From assembly GCF_000003815.2 (NCBI RefSeq), contig NC_049991.1, positions 17,976,647-18,040,646 on the forward strand: DNA of 64,000 nt, given 5' to 3'. The translations under genes and the position numbers were made by a program. The notes beneath the pieces were generated by a model that searched no databases, was not told where the DNA came from, and saw nothing but the letters and a program-made list of their open reading frames with translations. Source of the DNA: Branchiostoma floridae. Lineage: Eukaryota; Chordata; Leptocardii; Amphioxiformes; Branchiostomatidae. Positions 10,535 through 21,530 of this stretch are shown here, piece after piece (within the stretch, counting starts at the first letter, position 1; each line of letters opens with the position of its first letter).

Positions 10535-11202
10535 CTTTGCTGTCCTAGGTTTGACATCATCTCTTGATATTGGGGGCTGGACATTGCTTGTTGAAGCTGA
10601 GGGTTTTGCTGAGCGAGGTTTGCCATCATCTGTTGATACTGAGGATTGGCCATCATCTCTCGCTGTTGCTGTTGAACTTGAGGGTCTTGAATTTGCTGGA
10701 AGAGCGCAGACATCATCTGCTGAAGCTGAGGGTTTTGCTGCTGCTGCTGCAGGCCTACAACAGTCAGACCGTGCATGGTTGTGCCGTCCGACTGCACCGT
10801 CACTCCTCCAACCTGTTGCGCCTGGGTGGTGGGGTTGTTCCGGGCCTCTTCCCTGACCTTATGCGACAGCACGATCGACACCAGAAAGAGTAGACCCGCG
10901 AACCCGAGACAGCTGTACCCGATGATGGCCGGACCCTCCGGATCGCAGCAGAATAACGCTGTCAGGGTGATACCAGGGATGAGGAGTAAACAACTCATCA
11001 AACCGAGTCGTATCTGGATTCTTTGTGTCCGTGTGAGTGGTCCTGCTTCAACACCGAGACCGGGTGACGTCCCTCCCCAGGCGCGGTATCCAGAAAAAGG
11101 GTGGTGCCGTCCTGCTGTCCCACTCATCTCGCCTTTACTATTAACACGTTGAAACGCCTGGCAGCGGCAGTGGCATGGCTTACTGTGGAATCGACTTGCC
11201 AA
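10535..11202 (-). CDS. Variable first exon V5: Gln-rich tail, altered start
   Basis: Open exon up to the donor CAAAG|GTAACG, phase 2. The usual MGKGER start has changed: the matching position reads VNSKGEM. Translation would have to start upstream (ATG 11202) or at the Met in GEM (ATG 11127), giving a shorter, less basic N-terminus. Numbering from 11202, membrane segments lie at about 68-88 (LLIPGITLTALF) and 93-115. The tail holds GVTVQSDGTTMHGLTVVG and then about 85 residues of Gln-rich repeats (NPQLQQMMS, DPQVQQQQREMM). Unspliced reading stops immediately after the donor. V7 is nearly identical downstream of the start. It may be functional with a new start or be early in decay. Confidence 0.65.
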
Positions 11203-12081
11203 TGTCAGTGTCGAAATAATCTTATGCTCAGTTCAACTTGCGCGGAACGCGCCGAATGTACCGACACCTTCGGTACTGCCTTCTATAGAATAGCTTTGCG
11301 TTCTATAGAACAGATACTTATAAAGGCGCGAGGCCACTGTAGGGCCAATGTAAGAAAAACGTCAGTACTAAAAGCAGCAAAGACATTCAGTTTTGAAGCG
11401 TCGATGTCCCAGAGTGCACACAATGACTATGTATATATCGTATATATCCATACTCATAGATGTGACAAACAAATGACAAATTGTCACCAACCGAGCGTTA
11501 TGGCATACAGGCTGCACCGTCAAAGTTAAACAAGACTCGACGTTACGTTAATGACCGTGGTAGGTCTGTATGTACGTAGGTAATTAACAGTAGACGAGTA
11601 GTTCAGAGAAATCAATTTTCAGTATTATTGCCTTGGTGAGATGAAATTTTTGCTGATTATGTACATTTCTTAACTTACTGGTCCTAAGCATATCTATTAT
11701 TCTTACCGCCAAAGTTTAGCGCTTGTTGAGCTTACAAGTCAAGGACTTTCTGGACAGAAGGAAGCCGTTTCCATAGAAAAATTTACATATCCGAGTGTTA
11801 ATTGGACAAGACACGAACCCAAAGATGTCCTCTTACGCGTCCGCAAGACGACATATTAAAACGACAGTGCCTATTGAAGCAGGGGGATGTAAGCTCGGAG
11901 TTAAAGAAAATACAAGAACAAAGAGAGTTGTACCGTAATCGTATATAGACCTGTCTTTCACTCCGTTTGTATCCGCTTGTTTGCATATGTATGTGTGTAT
12001 GTATGTAGAAGACCGTACGAAAGTCGCTGTTCCTTTGTTCTGTCAATAAAGATGATCAAGCATATGGCCATTTGCATTTAT
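11203..12081. other. V5 5' flank / V6 downstream intron
   Basis: Non-coding spacer duplicated almost whole at 12700-13249 plus 13813-14229. Shared marks are GTATATATCGTATATATCC (near 11440 and 12980) and AAACAAGACTCGACGTTACG. No gene seen. Confidence 0.5.
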
Positions 12082-12690
12082 CTTTGCTGTCCTAGGTTTG
12101 ACATCATCTCTTGATACTGGGGACTGGACATCATCTGCTGAAGTTGAGGGTTTTGCTGGGCGAGGTTTGCCATCATCTGTTGATATTGTGGGTTAGACAT
12201 CATCTGCTGAACTTGAGGGTTCGACATCATCTCTCGTTGTTGTTGCTGCATCCTCTGTTGAAATTGAGGGTCTTGCATTTGTTGGCTGAGCGCAGATAGC
12301 ATCCGTTGCTGGCCTACCACAGTCAGACCGTGCATGGTTGTGCCGTCCGACTGCACCGTCGGCCCTCCCACCTGTTGTGCCTGTGTGTGTGGGTTGTTCC
12401 GGGCCTCTTCCCTGACATTATATGACAGTGCGATCGTCACTAAAAAGAGGAAACCAGCGAAGCCGAGACAGCAGTACCCTGCAATGGTCAGACCCCCCGG
12501 TTCGCAGCAGAACATCGCTGTCAGGGGAGGAGTAGCATGAAGGTCAACAAACCGGCCAGTCTCTGGATTCTTTGTGTCCGCGTGAGCGGTCCTGCTTCAA
12601 CACCGAGACCGGGTGACGCCCCTCCCCAGCCGCGGTATCCAGAAAAAGGGTGGTGCCGTCCTGCTGTCACATACATCTCGCCTTTACTGT
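12082..12690 (-). pseudogene. Variable exon V6, decayed
   Basis: Clear copy of V5/V7 with three lesions. The donor is AAAG|AT instead of AAAG|GT. A deletion near 12525 (compared with V7 around 14660) removes codons of the first membrane segment and shifts the frame. The MGKGER start is changed as in V5 and no ATG is in frame. The open part (12078-12515) still reads the second membrane segment and Gln-rich repeats, including DPQFQQRMQQQQREMM. No shared tail can be joined through the normal site. Probably a dead exon. Confidence 0.75.
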
Positions 12691-14229
12691 TCACCCGTTG
12701 ATACGCCTGGCAGCGGTAGTGGCATGGCTTACTGTGGGATCGGCTTGCCCATGTCAGTGTCGAAATAATATTATGCTCAGTTCAAATCACACGAAACGCG
12801 CCGAATGTACCGACACCTTCGGTACCGCCTTTTGTAGAATAGCTTTGCGTTCTATAGAACAGCTAATTATAAAGACGCGAGGCTTTAGGGCTACTGTAAG
12901 AAAATCGTCAGTACTAAAAGCAGGAAAGACATTCATTTTGAAGCGTCGATGTCACAGAGTGTACACAAGAAGGACTATGTATATATCGTATATATCCATA
13001 CTCATAGATGTGACAAACAAATGACAAATTGTCGCCAACCGAGCGTTATGGCATACAGGCTGCACCGTCAAAGTTAAACAAGACTCGACGTTACGTTAAT
13101 GACCGTGGTAGGTCTGTATGTACGTAATAGGTAATTAACAGTAGACGAGTAGTTCAGAGAAATCAATTTTCAGCATTATTGCCCTGGTGAGATGAAATTT
13201 TGCTGATTATGTACATTTCTTAACTTACTGGTCCTAAGCATATCTATTAGGCCCCGTTCATGATGCAAAAATTAATGCGGATGCATCCGCATGTGCGTCC
13301 ATCCGATCATGATCCGCATGCAAACGGTTTACAGTTTGTGTCCACGATGCCAACGGGCAATCCGTTTCAGATCCGCGTCAGGGAATTAGAACATTACGCA
13401 ACAACAGAACATTGCGAAAAAGATGGCGGATCCCCAGCTGTTCTTGTTAGTGTTTTTCCTGAAAATGCTGTGTGCCCGCGGAAGGGAACGTACGAGGCGG
13501 CAGCGACGAAAGGTTTTGTGCCTTGACCTGGCTGCCGCCAGATGCGGCCGCTAAAATTTCACAGTTTCCCGCGTCACGGCGCGAACTTTGACCCCACGTT
13601 ACCCGGATGTAATGCGGATTCACGCCTCATTTGCGTTCATGATGACAGTTCGCAAATGCGGATTTAAAAAAATCCGTTTCAAATCCACCTCCCGAGGTGG
13701 TCCCGAAAAATCCACATCAAATCCGTTTCGGAGCATTCATGATGAGAAATTTATCAGCATCGGCCAAAAATGCGGATCCATCCGCATTAATTTTTGCATC
13801 ATGAACGGGGCCTTATTCTTACCGCCAAAGTTTATCGTTTGTTGAGTTTACAAGTCAAGGTCAATAATTACGACTTTCTGGACAGAAGGAAGCCTTTTCC
13901 ATAGAAAAATTAACATATCCGAGTGTTAATTGGACAAGACACGAACCCAAAGTCGTTCTCTTACGCATCCGGAAGACGACACATTAAAACGACAGTGCCT
14001 ATTGAAGCAGGGGGATGTAAGCTCAGAAGAAAATACAAGAACATACAAGAACAAAGAAAATACAAGAACAAAGAGAATTGCACCGTAATCGTATATAGAC
14101 CTGTCTTTCACTCCGTTTGTATCCGCCTGTTTGCATATGTATGTATGTAATATGTAGAAGACATTGCGAAAGTCACTGTACTTTCGTTGTGTCAATAAAG
14201 ATCATTAAGCATATGGCCATTAGCATTAC
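12691..14229. other. V6 5' flank / V7 downstream intron
   Basis: Duplicate of 11203-12081, interrupted by the MITE at 13250-13812. No gene seen; reading frames at 13260-13526 and 13588-13845 lie inside the MITE. Confidence 0.55.
13250..13812. mobile_element. 563-bp MITE, PIF/Harbinger-like, TTA target duplication
   Basis: Inverted ends start GGCCCCGTTCATGATGCAAA and continue for at least 34 bp with internal GCGGATG repeats. TTA flanks both sides. The paralogous spacer near 11690 has the uninterrupted site with a single TTA, so the insertion and its 3-bp duplication can be read directly. No transposase is encoded. Confidence 0.9.
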
Positions 14230-14858
14230 CTTTGTTGCCCTAGGTTTGACATCATCTCTTGATATTGGGGGCTGGACATTGCTTGTTGAAGCTGAGGGTT
14301 TTGCTGAGCGAGGTTTGCCATCATCTGTTGATACTGAGGACTAGCCATCATCTCTCGCTGTTGCTGTTGAACTTGAGGGTCTTGCAATTGTTGAAAGAGC
14401 GCAGACATCATCTGTTGAAGCTGAGGGTTTTGTTGCTGCTGTTGCAGACCAAGAACAGTCAGACCGTGCATGGTTGTACCGTCCGACTGCACCGTCACCC
14501 CTCTCACCTGTTGTGCTTGAGTGGTGGTGGGGTTGTTCCGGGCCTCTTCCCTGACCTTATGCGACAGCACGATCGAGACCAGAAAGAGTAGACCCGAGAA
14601 GCCGAGACAGCAGTACCCGGCAATGGCCGGACCGTCCGGTTCGCAGCAGAACATCGCCGTCAGGGTGATACCAGGGATGAGTAGCATGAAGGTCAACAAA
14701 CCGACCTGTCTCTGGTTTCTCTGTGTCCGTGTTAGCGATCCTGCCCCGGCACGGAACGCGAGTGACGCCCCTCCTCCACCATGGTGCCTCCGATTGTGGT
14801 GGTGTCGTCCGCCAACACGGCGTCTTCCCGCTCTTCCCCGCCTCTCGCCTTTACCCAT
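14230..14858 (-). CDS. Variable first exon V7: membrane hairpin with Gln-rich repeat tail
   Basis: Exon of 209 codons plus 2 bases, from ATG at 14858 to the donor CAAAG|GTAATG, phase 2. It has the standard MGKGERRGRAGRR start, a His/Arg stretch, and membrane segments at about 52-71 (IPGITLTAMF) and 77-99. A linker with GVTVQSDGTTMHGLTVLG follows, then Gln-rich repeats from about residue 137 to the junction. The units read NPQLQQMMS, DPQVQQQQREMM, SPQYQQMMANLAQQ. They look like the Asn-Pro-Gln/Met-rich helices of STI1-type chaperone-binding repeats (as in ubiquilins), a resemblance by eye only. Best intact reference for the V5-V7 subgroup. Confidence 0.78.
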
Positions 14859-15832
14859 TCTTAAGACAAAGCTTTAGAGTCACCTTCAGCAAATCGCCAA
14901 CACTAGAAGCGGATTGAACACTTACGTTTGGAAGCGCCGGTGTCACAGAGTGCTACGAGAGCACACAATGAGGATTATGTATGTAGATGTATCCACGTGA
15001 CATAGAAAACAAACAGGTGTTGGTACGCCAGCCAAGCGTTACGGCCTACAGGACGTACTCAGGTTAAAAATAAACAAGCCCTACGTCACTCTCTGACAGG
15101 ATAGGATTATCTGCAAAGGGATATCACGGTAGTTGAAGGAAGAGGGGGAAGCAATGCTCGTTACAATATCTTGGACGTCAACATGCTGTAGAAAGCCCAC
15201 ACACCAACTTTTACATGTCACATTGTATTAGGGTTGCGACAGGGGCACGGAATTTGCGTGCCATTCCAGGGTGATAAACAGACAACCATCCATTACCAAA
15301 CAAAGCTATGCACGCTATGCTGTGTGTTGGTTAGTGTCATTGCTTAGATCATACTATTTTATGTTGAAGAAATAGTACACATGGGATTAGCTCTAATAAA
15401 CTCGTCAAACTTCTTCGAAGGGCGGGATGTAATAAAGCGTAAATACAAGCCCCGCCCATCCCATTACGTGTTGTCCAGGCCATTTGAAACTGTTTAAATC
15501 TTCACCAGGGTACGCAGAAAATCAAGTAAAAGTAATTTTGATTATGACTGCATTCCCTATTATGTTAATTACTTTTTCATTTTAGTATTTTACAGTGTAA
15601 ATTTTACAACTTATTATTTTCTCTGTATTATCTTAGATATAGTAGTACATTTGTAACTGTGGAAACATACTTTGACTTGATTTGAATTACTCGGCTGTAT
15701 AGAGAGAAATACAGCCAGGGATACCCAGCTAGCCGGAGGCTATTATCAAGGGCTAGCCTGGGTAACAATACAACAAAACAATATCTCTGTGTTTGGGGAG
15801 GTAACAAAGGAAAATACACCAGAGATACATAC
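14859..15832. other. V7 5' flank / V8 downstream intron
   Basis: Non-coding spacer. Its left end still resembles the V5/V6 flanks (AAGCGTCGATGTC-like sequence near 14930). The right end holds the repeat at 15693-15764. No gene seen. Confidence 0.45.
15693..15764. repeat. Short interspersed repeat, copy A
   Basis: About 72 bp containing GGCTGTATAGAGAGAAATAC and GGGCTAGCCTGGGTA. An inverted-orientation copy lies at 36419-36490 in NXPE gene 1, intron 4. Confidence 0.7.
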
Positions 15833-16425
15833 GTCATGTTTGACCAGTCGGTCGCAGCATTCCCGCCAGTTTGGTTAGACATGGCTGTCATCATGTTTGT
15901 CACCATGTCAATGACAGTTTGCCCGTCTTGGTTGACGGTTGTCGTGGTCACGGTCGCCGTCCCCGTGGCGTCGCTGATGACGGTAACCCCCGGCTGTCCC
16001 TGTGCTTGTGCACCGGCGGCGCGATTCTCTTTCCACTGCCGGTTACAGGACCACAAGCCGACCAGGAAAAGCAAAAATCCGACGCCTAGAACACATGCAC
16101 CCACAGCTACCACGCCGCTACCCGTGGAGGCGAATATAGCCGTAAGCATGATGCCGACTCCGATCATGAAAAATCCAAAGAAGCACAGACATATGCCGAG
16201 AACAGTTTTCTGGGGAGTCCCGGGCCCAATATGTATCGTCCCTCCGCCTCCACGTCTCGCCCCTCTACTGCGAAAGATATGTCCTCGGCGGGCTCGTGCG
16301 TGGTGGAGGTGCCCGATGTGATGCCGGTGGCCGGCACGGTGACGGTGGCCGGCAGCTCGGCGGTGCCCCCCGGCCCTTCGCCCGCCGGCCCTTCGCCCGC
16401 CGCCCCGCCTCTCACCTTTCCCCAT
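15833..16425 (-). CDS. Variable first exon V8: long basic N-terminus, membrane hairpin
   Basis: Exon of 197 codons plus 2 bases, from ATG at 16425 to the donor ATGAC|GTATGT, phase 2. Splicing gives Thr at the junction. Residues 1-65 are Arg/Gly/His/Ala-rich with repeated GHRH-type units. Membrane segments lie at about 74-98 (GIMLTAIF) and 104-126 (VAVGACVLGVGFLLFLVGLW), followed by SCNRQWK. The tail is Thr/Gln-rich (VTTTTVNQDGQTV) and lacks the long Gln repeats of V9 and V10. Without splicing the frame stays open for about 67 codons and would add unrelated hydrophobic sequence, so a splice at the donor is more likely. Confidence 0.73.
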
Positions 16426-17711
16426 CGGAAATCACTGATTGTTGTTGATGTTGTCAACGGTTGTAGTAGTCTGTAGTCCGTTGTAGCAACCACCTGTCGT
16501 GGGTGACAGCTCTTTACGACTCTTGAAGTCTTGTTTTAACTGCTCTGCTAAAGAAAGTCTCCAAGTTCCAGCTTTCGACACTCGAGCTCTCTCAACTTTT
16601 CGTTTAGCTGAGCATCACCTACACCAAGAGCCCTGTAATGCGTACTAATGGTTTACAAACGTCAACTCGTCTCTCCCCACCACTTGTTGATGGTTGTCGT
16701 GGGTCAGTGCCCTAATTAAAGGTATTGTCCTGGGATCCGGTGACGCCTCCTTATTAGATCCAAGTCAAACACTCCAACCTACTGCACATACGAGGCACTA
16801 CGAGGCAGAATACAAACTACGCTATATAGCAAATACAGGAAGTTTGGGAAGGTGTGGCCTGACCCAGAAAGGTCACAGAATCCCAGAATGGTATCGCACC
16901 GGAGTTTTGCCTAGCTCCTGTCAGCCACGGTGCCGTCTGTGTAGGATCTATGGTACTAAATGTTGCTTGATGTGTACTTAAAATATGTTTAGTTTCTCAG
17001 CAGACAGAATAATCGCAAATTCAGCCGATAGATGAAAACCGGAATCTAATGAATGAAGACCTTTCTTGCACATTTTTGCCCCACTTGGCTAATAATGAAG
17101 ATGCCATGATGATGACTTCTGCAAAGTAATGGGTCTCAGCGAATGGTTACCAGATATCTTGTGACTGACTGGCCAAGAGTCAATTGTTCAAAGCCGTCAA
17201 CCCAGGAATACTGTAAATGCAGACACTTTTGCGGTGTTTTGATATTCACGGTTTTGGCAGCAGTGGCCGCTTTATCGCGAACTTAAAACCACCGTGAATA
17301 TTTTTCCATGGCAGTAAGAGACTACAGTGTATGGTGCTACCGCGAAATTAAAACCGCCGCGAAAAGTCCTTTTCCCGCTACCGCGAAAAATAAATCCCCG
17401 CGAACTTAAATGCTAAACCCATTTACAGTATGCGTTGCACGGGTATAGTTTTACATACAACTCAGTAAGATGCGTTGTTGATAATACGTATAAGGGCAAT
17501 CATTCGTGGTTGTATACAAGGTATATGACAAGCAAGTGACAATGATAATAGATAAGATCAATAATACACATAAAATGACATACTCTTTCTGTGCTTAGAT
17601 CTATATTCTATCTACCAATTTTCATACGAATACCTGTGACACATACTGTCATACCATTCTGATTTAGTCTGCCCCTCCCTTTATCATCATTAAAATAGGT
17701 ATGATCCATAC
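16426..17711. other. V8 5' flank / V9 downstream intron
   Basis: Non-coding spacer. The part 16500-16960 is repeated upstream of V9 at about 18600-18980 (shared GATCCAAGTCAAACACTC, GTGTGGCCTGACCCAGA). A MITE lies at 17209-17430. No gene seen. Confidence 0.5.
17209..17430. mobile_element. MITE with TACTGTAAATGC ends, longer copy
   Basis: 222-bp relative of the element at 8048-8171. It has inverted ends TACTGTAAATGC and CATTTACAGTA and several CGCGAA/TTCGCG motifs inside. No coding capacity. Confidence 0.55.
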
Positions 17712-18529
17712 CTTTGCTGACCCATGCTTGACATCATCTGTTGAAATTGAGGGTTTTGCTCGGCGAGGTTTGACATCAACTCTTGGTATTGTGGGTTAGA
17801 CATCATCGCTTGTTGTTGTTGTTGCATCATCTGTTGAAATTGCGGGTTGGACATCATCTCTTCCTGTTGTTGGCTTAGCGTCTGTTGGAATTGAGGGTCT
17901 TGCATTTGCTGAGCCTGGCTAGACCACATCTGTTGAAACTGAGGGTCTTGCATCATCTCTCGCTGTTGTTGTTGAACTTGAGGGTCCTGCATTTGCTGGA
18001 AGAGCGCAGACATCATCTGTTGAAGCTGAGGGTTTTGTTGCTGCTGTACGCCGACTACAGTCAGACCGTGCATGGTTGTACCGTCCGGCTGCACCGTCAC
18101 CCCTCCCATCTGTTGTTGCGTGCTGCTGACAGTTTGACCATCTTGGTTGAAGGTTGTCGTGGTCACGGTTGCTGTGTCTGTGGCGTCAAATCCCGGCTGC
18201 TGTCCCTGTGTATTGGCGGCGGAACGATCCTTATTCCGCTGTCGGTAACAGCAGCACAAGCCGGCCAGGAAAAGCAGAAACCCGACGACTAGTAAACAGG
18301 CACCCACAGCTACCACGGCGCCACCCGTGGAGGCAAATATAGCGGTGAGCTTGATGCCGATTATGATCATTACAACTCCAGAGATGGACAGACTAATGGC
18401 AATGCCAGTTTTCTTGGAAGTCCCGCGGCCGGGCCCGATACGGTAGCGGACAGCTCTGCGGTGCCCCCCGGCCCGGGCCCTTCGTCCCCCGGCCCTTCGA
18501 CCGCCGCCCAGCCTCACACCCTTCCTCAT
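17712..18529 (-). CDS. Variable first exon V9: membrane hairpin with longest Gln-rich repeat tail
   Basis: Exon of 272 codons plus 2 bases, from ATG at 18529 (MRKGVRLGGGRR, a variant of MGKGERR) to the donor CAAAG|GTATGG, phase 2. Membrane segments lie at about 42-66 (GIKLTAIF) and 70-93, followed by LCCCYRQR, three adjacent Cys next to a basic patch. A linker combines the V8-type VTTTTFNQDGQTV with the V7-type GVTVQPDGTTMHGLTVVG. The exon therefore looks like a recombinant of the two subgroups. From about residue 140 come some ten Gln/Met repeats (DPQFQQMW, DPQFQQTL, NPQFQQMM, NPQYQELM). Unspliced reading ends seven codons after the donor. Confidence 0.77.
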
Positions 18530-20022
18530 CGTGAACCACCGATCGTTGTTGTTGTAGTCTAGTAGTTGGTTGGAGCAACCACTTGTCGTGGCCGTGGGTG
18601 ACAGTTCTTCACAACTCTTTAACTCTTAAAGCTTGTTTAAACCGCTCTGCTAATCCAAACTGTTTCTTTCCAAACTCCCTATCTGTTCGTTGACCCGAAC
18701 AACACCTTCACTTTAGCCTCGTAATGGTCTACAAACGTCAACTGGCGTCTCCCCGCCAGTTGTTGATAGTTGCCGTGGTTCAAATCCTTAAAGGTACTGT
18801 CCTGGGGTCCAGTGATGCCTCATTATGAGATCCAAGTCAAACACTCAAATCTATACTTCACAGAAAGGACATACGAGGCACTACGACACAGAGTACAAGT
18901 ACGCCGCAGATATAATCAAACAGGAAGCTCGGATAGGTGTGGCCTGACCCAGAGAGGTCATAAAAGCCCAGAGTAGTCACGCAACCAGGGTTTTGTCTCG
19001 CGCCTACTAACTACGATTGTTGCCGTGTCAATTTGATTTTTTTGCTGAATTATTAACGCAAATCTCAGGCGATTGATAAAAACCGGGATTTAACAAAATA
19101 TCTTACATGCGTCAAGGTCATATCATGGAAAACAGTGTAATAGTAGAAGTTCCTCATTATTCATTCCAATTAACTGTCAATTTGCATAAATTGCATCTCA
19201 TTGTCGATGTCTTTGTTTAAGCTACAAGTATACCGATTATTTTTGAAACCCTTTGTTTCTTTATTAGGTTATCCTCCTTGAAAGGATCATTCTAAACAGC
19301 CCTGCAGTTCCAGACCGAGCTGCTAGGAGGCCGAAAACTACATTTTCTTCTTCATTACATCACAAGCTATTTGTCACCTGAAAAGCAGAACCATAGCATG
19401 TCCAGGTCAAAAGATACTGCTGCAGTGCCAAGATCAAACACCAGGGGCCCCCTAAAGTTACCTCGACCTTTGTCTTCCCAACATTTATCTACATACGAAG
19501 TATAATTACAATCCATCCAGAGGTTCTAAAGTTATGCTGACCACAAATATCCGGACACACAACCACACAGACAGACAGACAGTCACACCAAAAACTATTC
19601 CTCTATTTTTCATGGAGGTAATGAAGATGGTGATGACTGTCTCACAGCAAAAGGGTCAGGGAATAGTCCTTTACCTATCATGAGACTGACTGGCCAGAAA
19701 GAGTCATTTCAAAGCCGAATCCATTAGAGATATGCATTCAACGGATATCATTTTATAGCTATTTTGTATGAATTATAATGCTACATTTAAGATGCGTTGT
19801 TGACGCGACATTAAGGCCGATTATTTGCGTCAGCTATGTTTAATATTTACGCAAACCGGTGAACATTGCGTAAATAGTTTACAATATAAAACGACAAGCA
19901 AATGACAAGAATCATTATTATACATGTACACAAAATGACACACTCACCCTGTGCTTAAATATTCTATCAATTTTCATACGAATACCACTGATTTCATGAT
20001 GTACATTATAGTAGGTCCATAC
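18530..20022. other. V9 5' flank / V10 downstream intron
   Basis: Non-coding spacer holding the duplicate of the V8 flank and an interspersed repeat at 19266-19622. No gene seen. Confidence 0.5.
19266..19622. repeat. Interspersed repeat, copy A
   Basis: It contains CCCTGCAGTTC, ATCCATCCAGAGGTTCT and an AGACAGACAGACAG run. A diverged copy in the same order lies at about 38950-39290. Possibly a SINE or MITE; class not assigned. Confidence 0.5.
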
Positions 20023-20639
20023 CTTTGCTGGCAAATGCTTGACATCATCTGCTGAAATTGAGGATTTTGCTGGGCGAGGTTGGATATGGTCTGTTGAAAT
20101 TGAGGGTTAGACATCATCGCTTGTTGTTGTTGCCGTATCATCTGTTGAAATTGTGGGTTGGACATTATCTCTTGTTGTTGCTGGCGTAGCGTCTGTTGGA
20201 ATTGAGGGTCTTGCATTTGCTGTGCCAGTTCGGACCACATTTGTTGAAACTGTGGGTCTTGCATCATCTGTTGTTGCACGCTGGCAGTTTGCCCATCTTG
20301 GTTGATGGTTGTCGTCGCTGTCCCCGTTGTGTCAATCCCCGGTTGTTCGCGTGCCGCATTGGTGGTGGAGCGCTTGGCATTCTGCTGTCGTTTACACAGC
20401 CAAACGCCTGCTCCTAAAAGCGCAGCCCCGACGCCTAGAACACAGGCACCGACAGCTACCACTCCGCTACCCGTGGTGGCAAACATAGCTGTGAGCATGA
20501 TGCCGATTATGATCATTAAAAATCCAAAGAATGGCAGACAAAATCGAGGATCAGTCTTTCTAGGAGCCATTCCTGTGTGTCTCCCGGTCCTTCGTACATG
20601 TACGCCGCCTCCCCACCGAGCACCTCTAGATCTCTCCAT
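20023..20639 (-). CDS. Variable first exon V10: short N-terminus, membrane hairpin, Gln-rich tail
   Basis: Exon of 205 codons plus 2 bases, from ATG at 20639 (MERSRGARWGGG) to the donor CAAAG|GTATGG, phase 2. The basic N-terminus is only about 30 residues. Membrane segments lie at about 32-54 (GIMLTAMF) and 59-82 (VAVGACVLGVGAALLGAGVW), then LCKRQQ. The linker has TTTINQDGQTA. The Gln repeats (DPQFQQMWSELAQQM, NPQFQQMI, NPQFQQTI) match V9 closely. Unspliced reading adds 15 residues before a stop. Confidence 0.76.
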
Positions 20640-21530
20640 CTCTTGAAACGCAAATTGTTGCTGTGACTTTTCTCGCGCTGTACGTTATAAGCCCTTAATT
20701 GTTGCGGAGGCCACACAGCTCTATTGAACTGTCGAAGTGTCGTTTAAAATGCTTTACCGAGAACTATTTCCTGTTCCTTTCCAAACTCTGTCACTGACTA
20801 TGCTCTTCGCTGAGTGGATGAGTCACACCCATAACTTGGCAACCTCAGTGCTTATATACGTCAGCAAGGTTTCCTCACTAGTTCTTGTAATACATGTAAC
20901 TGTCGCCAGGGGTAGACAAAATCTATTATTCACTCCAGGTTGGTGTAATATTTTGGTGTTTATTTAAGCCACGCTATGCAATAGTGGGTCAAATTAAAAA
21001 GGGTGACATTAATGTCACCCAGAGAAGTCATAAAGCCCAGAAAGACACCAAGGTTTCGCTTACTACTTTCAACAACGCTGCTTTTAATAGAAACACATAG
21101 ACAATTGTTTTATTTTATTTTATTTTATACGCAACTCACATGAATCCTACGGTGCGCACAAGTGTTTACAAACGGACCCTAAGATTCGTAAGTCATACAC
21201 TTAGGCTGCTTCACAAGTCTGATAGAACCACATAGGAAATATGTAGACTGCTATGAGGTTTGGGAACTACCCACTACGATACCTAGTACAAGACAGGAAG
21301 TTGGGAGAGTGCGAAATGATGACGTCACCCAGAGCAGTCAAATCCAAGAATGGTCTCGCACCGAGGTTTGACTCGCTCTTGTCAACCAGCGGCACAGTTA
21401 GAAATACTGGGAAGTTTTTAATCAAGATGGTGTCTCTGATAAACAACACTTCGTTTACATTTACAGACGAGAGGGTCAAGATGAAAGAAGATATGCCCTG
21501 GATTTTCTATTTGCTAGACATAATTTCTTC
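20640..21530. other. V10 5' flank / V11 downstream region
   Basis: Non-coding spacer. Short pieces near 21005-21060 and 21320-21400 repeat the V8/V9 flank (CACCCAGAG.AGTCA). No gene seen. Confidence 0.45.

Noticed and set aside
13260-13845. Two plus-strand frames of 85-88 codons
   Set aside because: Both lie within the 563-bp MITE and arise from its inverted repeats.
15628-15832. Read-through C-terminus of V8 (about 67 extra codons)
   Set aside because: The extension covers an interspersed repeat and starts exactly at a good phase-2 donor, so it is intron.
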